Origin: Tubulanus polymorphus
Lineage: Eukaryota > Nemertea > Palaeonemertea > Tubulaniformes > Tubulanidae
Reading direction: 5' to 3'
NCBI RefSeq assembly: GCF_964204645.1
Contig: NC_134025.1
Span: 22,970,001-23,034,000, forward strand
DNA length: 64,000 nt
Made by a program: the position numbers and the translations under genes. The stretch's first letter is position 1; each line of letters opens with the position of its first letter. Under the pieces are notes generated by a model that had not been told where the DNA came from, searched no databases, and was given only the letters and a program-made list of their open reading frames with translations. Below, one piece after another: positions 23,578-54,115 of this stretch.

Positions 23578-24322
23578 GCAGATAACGGTGTAGCGATTCA
23601 TCGAGGGATGGACCGGAACCCTCCATAACACGCCCCCCCCCCCCCCTAGAGCGAACGGTGCGCAGACTGCAACGATTCGACACGAAAAGCCAAAATAGAC
23701 TCGCTCTTCATTGTATACACGTTTTATTGTGAGGGTTAATATCAGTCCTAATTTGCATTCAGTGGTAAGGTCGCCGAAGTGAAACCAGCTTCCTCGCTTG
23801 CCGGGTTTGATTGCCTCGTGAAGAGCTTGGCAGTCAAACTCTGGCGAGTGAGGATACATCACTTCGGCATTGCCGCGACTCGAAAAAGCTCGGAGCCACC
23901 CGTTTACAATTCAATTTCAATTTATTCTTTGTGTTATATGGGGTTCGCTGTCACTTCAATTTTGATAGATAAAAGATATGTGATACACGGCATACGATTT
24001 GAAGGAGTGTAGATCTTTATCCCAGTCCCATAGTTAGGCCTTTATAAGGCCTAGATTCAATATAATTGTCTCTGGGAAAATGGGCCACGTTCACCACGGC
24101 GGTATAGCGCGTTGATTTAAATATTCGACACGGCGGCATAGCACACTGATTTGAATATTATACACGGCAGCATAGCGCACTTCGTTTTCATATTCACTAC
24201 AGCACCGTGGGACATATATTTGCATATTCATCAAGCAGTAGCCTATTCAAGTTTGAGATTGTAACACGTGGACTGATATTATAAGAAAAAGTGACTATCT
24301 AATAAGTGCTCTGAACTCTCCC
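23578..24322. other. Intergenic DNA with poly(C) run and 34-bp tandem repeats
   Basis: A run of about 17 C lies at 23630-23646. The TTTCAATTTATT motif at 23918 resembles the ends of dispersed repeats (see 57161). The 34-bp repeat array at 24095-24230 stands 93 bases before the THUMPD2 start, so it falls in the promoter or 5' UTR of that gene. Confidence 0.5.
24095..24230. repeat. Four-copy 34-bp tandem repeat
   Basis: Units begin at 24095, 24129, 24163 and 24197, exactly 34 bases apart. The first three open CACGGC(G/A)G and continue (C/T)ATAGC(G/A)C, ending in ATATT. The fourth has diverged (CTACAGCACCGTGG). This is a minisatellite directly upstream of THUMPD2. Confidence 0.8.
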
Positions 24323-26925
24323 ATGGATTTTGCCGGGACCACAAGAAACTATTTCATCACGGCTGGACGTGGTACTGAAATATTTGCATCATCAGAGATA
24401 GAACGAAATGGAATAACGGGATCTGAGGTTAGTCAAACCTTTTGGCCTACAGAGGCTCCCTGGGCCAGCCTGCTAATTTTCTCAAAACAATCACAGATGT
24501 TGAGGGTGAAAAATCGACAAGGGGTGCTCCATGCATTTCGATTGATTCTATCTTAGACCTGCCGATAAGCTTAATTATATATCTTTCTTTTCTAGTTCAT
24601 TGAAGTAATCGATGGAAAAGTTTTCTTTGAGTCAACTTTAAACACTGAGATTTTGAAATTGACCATTACCGAAAGATTGTTCATTGAGATTACCAGACTC
24701 AAGAATTTAAGCCTTCCGCGAAATAAAGGTATCCAAATCAGCAATTTTTCAAGTTGTTATGTGAATGGTTTTTTAAATCGAACAGAATAATGTAGTTATA
24801 AATATGAACATTTACATTTATTATCTTTCAAAGGAAAGTCTTACAAAATATTGAACGATTCACTGGCTGATAAACAAACATGGTTATCCGCTTATTCTGA
24901 TTGGCGTTACTATCAATCCACCAGTGAATTAAATGATGATGACGTTGCAGGTAATCAGTTAATTTCATGCTATGGGCCAAATGTTTCTGCACTATGTGAA
25001 TGAATTGCTATCAACACTTTAATTTCAGCAAAATCTGGTGAAATTTCAAAACATGCTCTGTTCAGTGGAGAACAACAAAAATGCCCATCAAAAACTTTGA
25101 AGAGAAACGTGGAAGAATGTCATCTTCAGTCAGAATGTTTGACTGATAGAAAAAGAGATTTACCAACATTCAGGGTATCGTGTAAAATTGCAGGGAAACA
25201 TGGCAAAATGTTTAGTAATCATGTAAGTCAGCTATGATTTCAACCAAAAATTCATGAATTTTTGTTTGAACTGATTACAAGTGCATAGTACAAATTAATA
25301 TACTTAAGTCCCCTATTACATTCTATATTCTTTCGTAGGAGTTGTCAAAAATGTTTGGAAAAATAATCTCAGAGAAATCTGGTTGGAAAGTGGACCTTAA
25401 ATCTCCTAAGTTAGAGGTAATTGATCGAATTCTTCAAATAGGCCTAGTCTGAACATGGTCGTTTTGATTGCTATGCTTACTGGTAATTTCAGATTTTCTG
25501 TCAGTTAAATGATGACCACTTGTTAATCGGTATACCTTTAACGAAACAGCCCCTTTCTAAGAGATCTTATATTAAGAAAGTGGGTTTGCGATCTACAATT
25601 GCAGCAATAATGGTGCATGAAGCTAACATACAGGTAAGAACTACTGGTACTAGTAGGGAACATTCAAAAAGTACGTGCACAGGTAAAAAGTACGTGCACA
25701 TGACTGGTACTGGAGGGTACGTGGGTACTAGGACTTGACGATGGCATATGATCTACATAAAAAAGTTTTTCATTGTTGTAATCTGTCCACTGGCGTAGGC
25801 GTAACGCTCAACTAGCATACATAATTTGTAGATCAATAAACTAAGCTGATACTGAAACTAAGGTCATAAGCATTATAGTATGATGTTTGTACACAAGATT
25901 GGACCTTGAAAAATGCTCTATTTTTTGCGTACATACTTTATGAGCGGTCCTACTTACGTAATCAAATACGTTCCCAATGCACTAACATTCATGCAATGGT
26001 ATTTCAAAACTGTTAAATATCTATAAAAATGTACATTATCTATCCACAGGATGGATATACAGTGGTGGACCCAATGTGTGGCAAAGTTACTATTTTAATT
26101 GAAGCCGCTAAAAAACATAAGGTCAGCACCTATAAAACTTTTTGATATTTGGCAAAATAGGTAGAAATTTATCAATGTTGCCCTATATCAAGTTTTCGTG
26201 TACATTACAGTTTATACCTGGTAATACATGGCAGTATTTTTGCGTTACAGAATGCGCAATTCATTGGCTGTGACTTGTCCTGTTCACAAATACATGATGC
26301 AGCAGAAAATGTCTTGTATTCTAAGACAAACCACAACATTGAACTCATTCAAGCAGATGTCAAATGTATGAAATCGGCTTTTAATTAATTCCCAATAGAT
26401 TGACTCTCTAAAGTATGGCTAAATCTACAAGGTATTTCTTCCAGGTTTGTCTTTAAAGAGTTCCAGCGTTGACAGTATAGTCTGTGATGTCCCATTTGGA
26501 ATGAAACATGGAGATTCGAACTCTGTTATACGCTTGTACCCAGAAATGGTCAAAGAAATGGATAGGTATGTACGTGTATACTCCAACTGCTATTTCTACA
26601 GAAGCACTGTTAATAATTTGTACATTTAAAATCTGCTATTTTCAGAGTTAGTGTTCCTGGTGGGCGTATCGTGATCCTGACCAGTATGAATTTGCGGTCA
26701 CTTCTTCTCAGTTCAGTAACAAAAACTGAACAATCAGAACAACATTCTAGTGCCACGACTACCGGTATGGGCAATATTACCTCGCCGCCATTGGACAATG
26801 GAGATTCTGAGACTTGCTCGAACTTCAGGGCGAACTGGACAATACTTTCACTCCATTATCTTAAGCTCGGGGAAACTCACGCTTGCCTTTGTGTTTTCGA
26901 GAAAAGATGTTCGGACAAAAGCTAG
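24323..26925 (+). CDS. THUMPD2: THUMP domain-containing protein 2, RNA guanosine N2-methyltransferase
   Basis: Ten exons: 24323-24427, 24596-24728, 24834-24950, 25029-25222, 25339-25416, 25493-25633, 26050-26121, 26251-26365, 26445-26565, 26646-26925. All sites are GT-AG, all phases close, and the product is 451 residues (human 503). The N-terminus has NYFITAGRGTEIF, as in human THUMPD2. A THUMP domain covers about 165-238 (SCKIAGKHGKMF to LIGIPL), then SKRSYIKKVGLRSTIA and a Rossmann methyltransferase domain with motif I VVDPMCGKVTILIEAA (261-276) and catalytic DVPFG (333-337). Human THUMPD2 with TRMT112 makes m2G in U6 snRNA, and relatives act on tRNA. One oddity is residue 269: motif I normally reads G-x-G-T but here reads G-K-V-T. 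The frame ending at 26965 is a shadow, because the spliced frame stops at 26925 after CVFEKRCSDKS. Confidence 0.93.
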
Positions 26926-27809
26926 CAGTAATTGCCGAGAACAGTATTACACTTTCCTTGCCTAACTCCGAACAATTTGTATCCACATATTTTGTCAGAG
27001 TCCATAGATATCTTAAGAGATACATGTAGTTTTAAGCATTTGAGTTACTCAGAGATTCATTCGAAAAGGTTAGAATCCATACCAACAACAGAAGTTTGAA
27101 AGAAGACTGCTTTTTAACGAAATATGTAAAAACCTAGGATTTATTTCATTCATTAGATGGTATGATGATAATACAATATTGACAGCTTTTAACCAGTTCT
27201 AAAATGACGAGGTCTTCATATGTTTAAATCGTATTTCAATTCAAAAACTTCAACCAGTGTCATCAACTGCAAGCACAAATTTTCCATCTCTGAAAGAATG
27301 ATTTGGGCTGCATTCATTATTATTATGGAGAACTAAGTTGTAAATGAATATTCAAGTATTAGTGATGTCTTTTTAGCTCACTTGGGGCTATTGCGTTCAC
27401 TTTTCGTATGTCTGTATGAAGTTATGTTGGCAGTTTTGAAGATGCTTCAATGGATTGTCTCGATATTTGGTTGAATATTGAAAATGTCAGATTGGCAAGC
27501 ATTTCACCAAACAGCATGGCCACTTTCCACCCATTTACAAATTTCCCCAATTTTTCCATGCGATTACACAAAGAGTGAATCGGAGAAATTTTTAGGTTTA
27601 AATTGTTACAATTCATTCATTTATCATTGATTCACATACCGATGAAGAAACGTGTGATCAATAGCATTATCCAAATTCCAGATTTTTTGTAAAATTTGTT
27701 GAATTCCCTGATTTTTCTGATTCCCTGAGTTTTCCAAGCCAATGGCCACCTGCCAAGTGGGCATGTTATCCCTCGACCCCTAGTAGATGATTTATTAAGA
27801 TTGTTATAC
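26926..27809. other. Convergent intergenic region, THUMPD2 and ZC3H14 3' UTRs
   Basis: 884 bases between the two stop codons. It holds a dispersed-repeat fragment (27372-27475) and, at 27655-27760, a fragment rich in TTCCCTGA that resembles the inside of the MITE at 33050-33295. No gene is seen. Confidence 0.45.
27372..27475 (+). repeat. Dispersed repeat shared with 47214-47345
   Basis: Both copies start TTTAGCxCACTxGGGGC and share AGTTTTGAAG, GCTTCAATGGATxGTCT and GATATTTGGTT in the same order, about 100 bases apart from end to end. Two copies in one window suggest an interspersed family. Confidence 0.5.
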
Positions 27810-30800
27810 CTACTCGCTCGTGGCCGATGAGGCTGTCCATTTTAGTTTGTCTCCAACTGGCACAGGTGGGTGGTAAAACATACATGACTCTTTACTGTTA
27901 CATGAAATTCCAAACCTACAGGGCTGAAAGTATATAAATATATACAGATTACTAAGTTTATGATATAAAACATGCTCGTGGTGACTAATGGGGAATTTAT
28001 CATACCTTTGGATGAACGAAAGAACAACTCATATTTGTGCATTTTGGGAAAAATTTACAAATATTGCTGTTCCTATGGTTGGCAGACTGTGGAGGTGGTC
28101 TTGGTGGTGGTGGAGCTGAAAAACGAGGATTCACCATTTGAAATGCTGGAAATATAAGCCACATTAACACCATAAATGTTCAATCATAAACCAAAGATTT
28201 TGATCGAAACGAAAAATTCAATATTTTATAGCGGCTAAATATTATGAACTATCAGTTGTAAATAACATATTTCCTGGAGTTTGTTCTTACGAGGTACCAC
28301 TAGTGGTTTGACCTCACTCAGATATCAAAATTTCGCTTAATTTCTGAACAATTAAATGATTGCATCCTTAAGTGACAGTTTCCTGAAAATTGATTGAGGC
28401 AAATCATTCCATAAAAGTGTACATTGATAATTACCAGTTGCTGCAGCAATAGCTATCGGATTACGTTTACACGCATGTGTATACGGACATTTCACGTTCG
28501 TACAAAACGCATCGAATTTGCAATTCGGATGAATATATAAACATTTATCACCAAATTTACAAAACGGGAATGCTCTGCAAAGAAATGGTGTATACATGTA
28601 ATAATTACTGTACTCGCCACATTCAACACAGTGGGTTCATTTTCTTTGATTTATGGTATTCAAGTTGAGAATTCGTGCAATAGTGGCTCTAGGCTAAGGT
28701 TTCAACAAATTCAAAACGTCGTTCTATTTAGAAAGACAAGTCTGTACACTTTTCTCATTAAAATCTCAATTACCGGTACACACAAATCTGGACCTGAAAC
28801 ATCTTTCACAGTAAATTCTACCTTAATCAGTAGCAATCGAATACTGAATTGGGTTGATGAAATTGACAAAGTCATAAGTAGATCTTAGCAAAATTCGCAT
28901 TTTTAGTTGACTATGACTACTTCCACAGGCCCGGCTCATATCCGAGCACACCCAAATAACCCATCCTCCCCCGGCAGGGATTCGAACCTTGTGCCATGTC
29001 TGAGTGAAGTGATACCATCAGGTTTGAATCCCTGCTGCGGGAGGATGAAATAACCCAGCTCCATCCAATTTCGCAGATAGTCTTAAGAATAAGTTCATAG
29101 CATTGAATAGTTCATAGCAATTGAATCAATTCAAGCCGAGTTAACTCATACTTACTTGCAGTGTATGGATGGATGAACGTATTGACAAGTTTCGCTGTTC
29201 TTACACGCCGGCCAAAATCGACACCTTTCGTTTATTGTCTCTTGCACATCCATCGGTTCATCTTCATCTGCTAACACATCTATAGAACCTGGCGAATAGC
29301 GAGTGTACAAAAATCGGATCAAGTTTCACTTGTGGAAACTCGCTGAAAATAACGATTAGACACCTTAAAGAGACTCACCGAATTCAGACTCGGACTGGTC
29401 GTGTTTAGCATAGTTCGAATCTTTGAGTCGGTTAGGGTACGCGGCGGACAACGGAGTTGATGATATAAGCGGCATCGGAAGATAATCGCTACCGGAATCG
29501 TTATCCTCATCCATACTTTCGCCGACTTCGATGCGGGATGCATCAACACCGTCAAGCGTTACTATGAATTTAGGACTAGGTAAATGTGGATCCATTACTT
29601 GTGACGTGGACCTCGGTCTAGAACGTAAGAATAACAGACAATATAAAATTTATAATAATTTCCAGTCTAACATTATTTTAGAATTCAAATACGTTCCCCT
29701 GACTCCCTTGGAACAAATTTCATGAAGCACCATTAACTACATAATATTTCAGACCCATTTTTTATGAAATGTTGAGAACTCGTCTCGGAAGGTTTTGTTT
29801 TATGTACACATCCTGATTCACACCTTTCTTTTCTGCGCGGTGATATTTTCGGTATATCCGGCTGGTACGAATACTGATCTGAATGAATGTCCGTATCAAT
29901 TTGTTCAGGTGCGTAAATGTTCTTGCGTTCATACAAATGCTTTTGTTCACAGTTAACGACCACATTTTCCGAATGCAGTAAATGTTCATTCTGGCTAGTA
30001 GTTGTCTCCGATTCCAGTCGTTCGATCACATTTTTTCTTGGTTTCACGGTGGCCACGCGTTCCGTTTTCGGATGCTGAACGATCAGTTCTTGTGAACTAT
30101 CTTGACGTTTTACCGTTTCGCTCGATTGATGATTCTCGTCCTCTTCATAGAAAAGCACGCAGCGATTGTCATCGGGGCTCCAAGCTTTCACTACCAAAAG
30201 ATAAACCAAAAACTATATATCAAATACAGGTACTACAAGAAGCATTTTTGGTCCCAAGTGGCTTTCCTTAGCTCTATTTCTATAACTCTTTTTAGATGGG
30301 GGCTAACTATCTGGTTCAGGCTGGTGGCTATACTTTCCAAGAATCATCACAGGCTTCTTCCTCTGCCTTTGGAATGATTGCAACTTAGACTCTTGTTCCG
30401 TTATTGATGAACATCACATTCAGTTTGAGGTCTTCCGAGTTTCCCATACAACGTAGTGTGGTGGTAAATGGCGAGAATTGCTGACCGTTTTAATTGTAAC
30501 CAGTACAAACCTTTCATTGGTGGTTCATCTTCACCTTTAGCAACTTCGATGATTGTCGGGTCTGCTTTGAACTTCAGATCTTCATCCTGCAAGATTCTGC
30601 TCATCAAAGGCGGCTTTGCGAATGAGGATGCCTTCGCAGGAGTTCGACGCCGACGCAAGTTATTATCTTGTTTGCTTATGTCGGGAACGATGTCTTCATC
30701 TTTCTCTAACAATCAAAAGTAATCAATCCAATTTAAGATATGCTATTCCATTTTCATAACCAGTCTTATTGACAAATGAAACTTAAAATTCAGTAGAAGA

Positions 30801-33800
30801 ACAATGCCGAGTACAAAATAGACATTGAAAAATCAGTTGAAATTGACAGTTGAAAAAAAATTGAAAATGATTACGTACTGACAACTTTACTTTTGACTAC
30901 CGACTGGTTTGCTTCTGTCACTGCCTTCATCAGCAAGGATTTACTCGCCTGTCGACTTCGCGGTATCGTTGACCTGTGTCAAAACAAAACAATAATGATG
31001 ACATCAAAAACAGCAGATAAAATCATCAACTTTTCATGGAATCCGAGTACAAAAATCTTAGAAATTTGCACTGATAATAATATTTTTGAAGTACAGTATT
31101 TTACATATTACCCTAGCATACGTATTATATTTTACTGTTCACTGGGAGAAGTAAAATCCTAGCTACTCAAGTATTGAGCACACAGGCCAATTACTCCTGG
31201 GCGGAGAGAGGCATAAGTATATCTTTCTTGGCTTAGGACACTGAACAAGGTTTGAATATATGAGGCACATAGCTTCACTATTAGGCTTTGCTTCTTTATC
31301 AGAAGGTACTCACTTTCTTTCTGTGACTTTGATGATACTAGCAACATTTCCTACAGACGGATTTAAAGGATCGTACTCTTCATCTTCTTCTTCAACATCT
31401 ACATAACTTTGCGTTCCTCGCACCGAGCTCTGTAGTTTACGCTTCCTCGTAACGGGGACTTCTCTCGGCTCATCCACCTGGGGCAAAAAAAATATTTAGG
31501 TTCCCAAAGGCTGTATTAAGTTTACAGCCGATAACCGACTACCGGTAAGCGACAATTAAAATGCATTGTTGCTATGCTATCCATCTGGGGCCAGTTGTTC
31601 AAAAGTTGGTTTAAGTGGATAGTTGACATAGTGACAATTAAAAAGTTCATTGATACTATGGTATTCATCTGCCGGTATCTTTAACCAACTTTTGAGCAAC
31701 TAACCCAGATAGTTAAATTTACCCAATTTTTGAGCAACTTGCCCTGACGAAAAACAACTGAATCTTAAGGGCAGCGAAATGATTAAACTCTGATGAATAA
31801 TTACTGTATTTTACGTACATGCTTGCTGTGGGATTTAGAAGGTTTAGCTCGAGTTGGCGATACTTTGACAGTCGCTGCCGTTTGAGATTGGGGAGCAGTT
31901 TCCGGATGCTTCTGAACGGTTCTAGTGTCTGGTTCATCTGTAACAACGCTGGTCGCCTCTTCAGCAAACTCATCTAGCAAATAAACAATGCCAAACATAT
32001 CCCAATAATATCAAATATAAATTTCAATGCTGATGGCTTTTTAAAAATGATACTACTCATCCCAAAACGTTCAATTGTTGAACGAATAGTACAATTTTGA
32101 ATGAGATAATGTTATGAATACCAAGGTAATATCAAATCAAAACTATCTATCAATCCATGTATCCTTAGCTAATGCCTTGTAGCCTTTATGTACAAGTTCA
32201 GTTCATTATGAACACAAATCGCACTGCATTAGAAGCAGTTTCATTTACAAATAAGGCTAAAAAAATTTGATACCCTATTCCTCATTTCTGCTGAGCTTAA
32301 AAGTTGACCCGGCTTATATACCCTGTACATTAATTTTTTTTTCAAATCATGATCAAGCTAACCATAACAGACCCGGAAGTAATAGAAATGAACTGATAAT
32401 AAATTCTATTGCAGTTGACAAAATTACCGGGCCAAGTAGGAGAAACATGGTATCATTTTATTCTAGCCTAATGAATGTAGTGTTTCTTTATTTACTTACC
32501 AGCATCAGGTTTGAGCACTAACAGCGGTGAACCTTCTCGCTTTGCAGGATTTTTTTCCGTCGATTCTTCTCGATTGCCATCGCTTAATTTCACGCCATTA
32601 TCTTCATGCTTACTCGTCGTCTCATTCGTTGTACTGATATGTCCGTTATCATCGACACGCTGCGCTTTTGTGTCATGATCTTTGTTGTCGTGGGCGTGCG
32701 TTTTTGTCTTCTCCTTTTCGGAACTTTTATCCGTCCTCCGTGATCGTTTTTCTCTCGTAGAAGATTTCTTAACTTTCGCGGAAGATTTTTTGGTCGCTCT
32801 CGCATTGTCTTTATCTTTCTGGGAAGTCGCCGCTGGTTTTTCCGTGCTGGAAGTTGGTTCAGGATCATCTGGAAGATAGAAACGTAAAAAAAATAGGTGT
32901 TGTTTTACTTACAGTTCAGCTGAACCAACAATACCAAGGGATTCATAAGAATAGACTTGCAGCTCAACAGATTCTGTTTAATACTCTAGAATCAAAATTA
33001 GTTCATTTTCAATTAGGCCTACTTGACTTTTAATACATACATACATAATCAGGGTGGCCACTTTTTTTACACTTACTATTCCCTGACATTTTTTTCCATG
33101 ACTTGATCTGATAACAACCCAATCAATTAACACAGTCAAATACGCGAGACATAGACAGAACCTATTTGATTTTCGGTTCGATCTAGCAATCGAAACAAAT
33201 TCCCTGGCTTTTCATATTTTTTTCACAAAATTCCTTGACTTTTTAAAAGAAATTTCCCTGATTTTTCCCAGGTTTCCAGGTAAGCGGCCACCCTGATAGT
33301 GTTGATTTCGTAACAAAGATCCCGGATTCTCCCGCAGAAAAATGAGTACACAGGTTAACAGAAGATTACTTACCACCTGTAATAGACTGCAACTTATCAA
33401 GGACGCTTGTTAACCTATAAATTTGAAGATAAATTAAATCAAGCATTAATAAACAAGAATAACGTACTGGTAGATTTCTGTGAGCATGATTTTTTGCGAA
33501 TTGTACCATGTTGTAAATTTCTCAGTATTTTTGCCAAGAAACAGTTGTAGATCATTTGTCATTTGCTCCTTGGTTTTCTTGTTGGCGACCATAACCATGA
33601 TATAATCCGGAAGTTCATCATCTGAAAATTAACGCAAATACAAAGGAGTTGCTATGGCTATCCCACATAAAGATTTCAAGAATTTCAAATCAAGGCTAGG
33701 CAAATTTAGACCATAAGTTTTAAGGCATGTGAAATAGGAGTGGACCTAGGGGTCACTTCCCACCACAGAACCAGAAATTTTCCAACAAAATTGGGCACCA

Positions 33801-34465
33801 TAAGTAAAATACTGGCACGCCTTTTTTGTTTTAGACGCCCAATTTTGCTCGGATGGGCTTTAGTGAAAATATCTGATCGTGAAACTAAACTTTGAAAAGC
33901 AGAGATAGGTTACTGAATGCAGGTCATACTGACCGCGACATTTGTGCCGTGCATCCTCCCTTGGCAGGGATTCAAACCTGATGCCATCGCTAGAATCAGC
34001 CACAGCTGAGATAAATTTAATGGATAATAACTATACATGGACAACTATAAATCAAATGGTCAGTCGGTGAGGTGTAGCCGTAAGGCCAGAATCATTTATA
34101 TACCTACCAACATAAGCTCCAAGGTCAACTAATTTGGCTTTTATGGCAGACTAAAAAGAAAAGAAATGCATTCTCCTGTAGATGTTGTTTCAAAAAATGC
34201 TCACTAAATGGCCCTAGCGACAGCGTGTGTCACTGTCAGGTTGATGGAAATGGAATCGGAGATATATGGAGAAGGAAAGTTTTCAACAGTTTGGAGGTCG
34301 ATATTAGATCCCTGAATACATTTTTCAATGTGTTGACCATAACGAATCGCTGCACAGTTTTAACCTAAAATGTATTTTGAAAACACAACAGTGATTAGGA
34401 CCATCTCATTAAAGATAATTAAGATTTACCCGAATTTTCCGACTTATTTCTGGACCAACTTCCAT
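27810..34465 (-). CDS. ZC3H14: Zinc finger CCCH protein 14 (Nab2-type poly(A)-binding protein)
   Basis: Fifteen coding exons, listed 5' to 3' on the minus strand: 34465-34430, 34150-34108, 33621-33507, 33414-33374, 32868-32500, 31973-31819, 31477-31314, 30973-30879, 30705-30511, 30190-29824, 29617-29379, 29288-29156, 28574-28435, 28145-28006, 27923-27810. Phases close to 781 residues (human 736). The N-terminus MEVGPEISRKIR, then AYVDDELPDYIMVMVANKK, is the PWI-like Nab2 domain. The middle is charged and disordered, with Lys/Arg-rich stretches that could act as a nuclear signal. SPKFIVTLDGV is a vertebrate-conserved block. Five CCCH fingers close the protein (CRFWPACKNSETCQYVH, CKAFPFCKFGDKCLYIH, CKFDAFCTNVKCPYTH, CKFFPKCTNMSCSFVH, CRFGISCNSKESCMFYH), ending KWTASSATSE. 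The family binds poly(A) in nuclear speckles and limits tail length. Introns carry MITEs at 31577 and 33050. Confidence 0.96.
28956..29056. repeat. Inverted pair of SINE-like B-box fragments in a ZC3H14 intron
   Basis: CATCCTCCCCCGGCAGGGAT TCGAACC on the left faces GGTTTGAATCCCTGCTGC and GGGAGGATG on the right, about 30 bases apart. Each arm carries the tRNA T-loop-like GGTTxGAATCC. The pair can fold into a hairpin with arms of about 35 bases. The same sequence recurs singly at 33950-33993 and partly at 10069. Confidence 0.55.
31577..31712. mobile_element. MITE with GGCCAGTTGTTCAAAAGTTGG ends
   Basis: The left end CTGGGGCCAGTTGTTC, then AAAAGTTGGTTTAA, is matched in inverse orientation by TTAACCAACTTTTGAGC, then AACTAACCCAGATAG. 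The element is about 135 bp with no coding frame, in the ZC3H14 intron between exons 6 and 7. A further right-end copy (TTTGAGCAACTTGCC) lies at 31729-31744. It is non-autonomous, and I cannot assign a transposase superfamily. Confidence 0.6.
33050..33295. mobile_element. MITE with CAGGGTGGCC terminal inverted repeats
   Basis: It starts CAGGGTGGCCACTT and ends AGCGGCCACCCTG, giving 246 bp within the ZC3H14 intron between exons 4 and 5. The inside repeats TTCCCTGAC and TTCCCTGA near both ends, as in subterminal repeats. No target duplication longer than AT is clear. A partial relative lies at 27655-27760. The CAGGGTGGCC end is seen in many animal non-autonomous DNA elements. Confidence 0.65.
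33950..33993 (-). repeat. SINE-like fragment with tRNA B-box resemblance
   Basis: On the minus strand it reads GATGGCATCAGGTTTGAATC, then CCTGCC and GGGAGGATGC, the same order as the right arm at 29010-29048. It sits in the ZC3H14 intron between exons 2 and 3. Confidence 0.4.
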
Positions 34466-35079
34466 CTTGGAAATTTGGACTGGTTTAATTCAATTCAATA
34501 CAAATACATGTATTAAGTGGGAATTCTGCTCTGCGGGCCACGGATGCTTGTACTCTAAAGGCGCTTACGAAACAAAATCCTTGTAAATCGAACTGTCGCA
34601 CCATCGAACTTTTTTGGGGGGCAGTTCTATCTCAAGATGAGAGACACTTTTTCACCGTGGGGCGAGTGTCCGAAAAACCGCAGAACGGAAAATTCAGTTA
34701 GCACGATCCCCTACCCCGATGTTTTGAAATAGTCCCTCGATTTTACGTCACCATAAAGGGCTATCCCGAAAATACGTCATCAAAATAAGCCAACATACTA
34801 TTTTCGAAAATGATTAAAAAATTCATCTGCACACATATGAAATTGGTATTCCTGATTGTGTTCAATATTTGATACTATCTGCATGATTAGTGTTTGTCAA
34901 AATTTATTAACAACCGAGTTTATTGAGTGGTATATCACTGCGCGCCGCGTAGTACAACACAAAGGTGAGTGAGAAGGCATGTGGAGCTGTCATCGTGATG
35001 AAGAAGTTTCAGTTGCTGCTGTAAAATTGGCCTTTTACTGTTGTTCGATTTACGTAGGGCTAATTCGATAGTGGTGACA
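34466..35079. promoter_or_regulatory. Shared upstream region of the divergent ZC3H14 and QPCT genes
   Basis: 614 bases separate the two start codons, which point away from each other. The stretch is richer in CpG than its surroundings at 34600-34720 and 34935-34960. AAAG|GTGAGT at 34963 and TTTACGTAG at 35057 could bound a small 5' UTR intron of QPCT. No TATA box is evident on either side, as is common for housekeeping bidirectional promoters. Confidence 0.4.

Positions 35080-54115
<19,036 letters not shown>

Noticed and set aside
24095-24230. CRISPR-like array
   Set aside because: Units are contiguous with no unique spacers, and the genome is an animal's. It is a minisatellite.
26750-26965. 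Alternative C-terminal frame over the last THUMPD2 exon
   Set aside because: It is out of phase with the spliced upstream exon. The in-phase frame (stop at 26925) matches the human C-terminus pattern (LGETHACLCVFEK).
28956-29056. tRNA gene
   Set aside because: Only the T-loop-like part is present, in two facing copies. There is no acceptor stem, D-loop or anticodon arm.
29733-30209. 158-residue minus-strand frame read as one piece
   Set aside because: Only 30190-29824 is exon. The rest runs through a donor (AAAG|GTGTGA) and an acceptor (TTTTGGTAG) that join the neighbouring ZC3H14 exons in phase.
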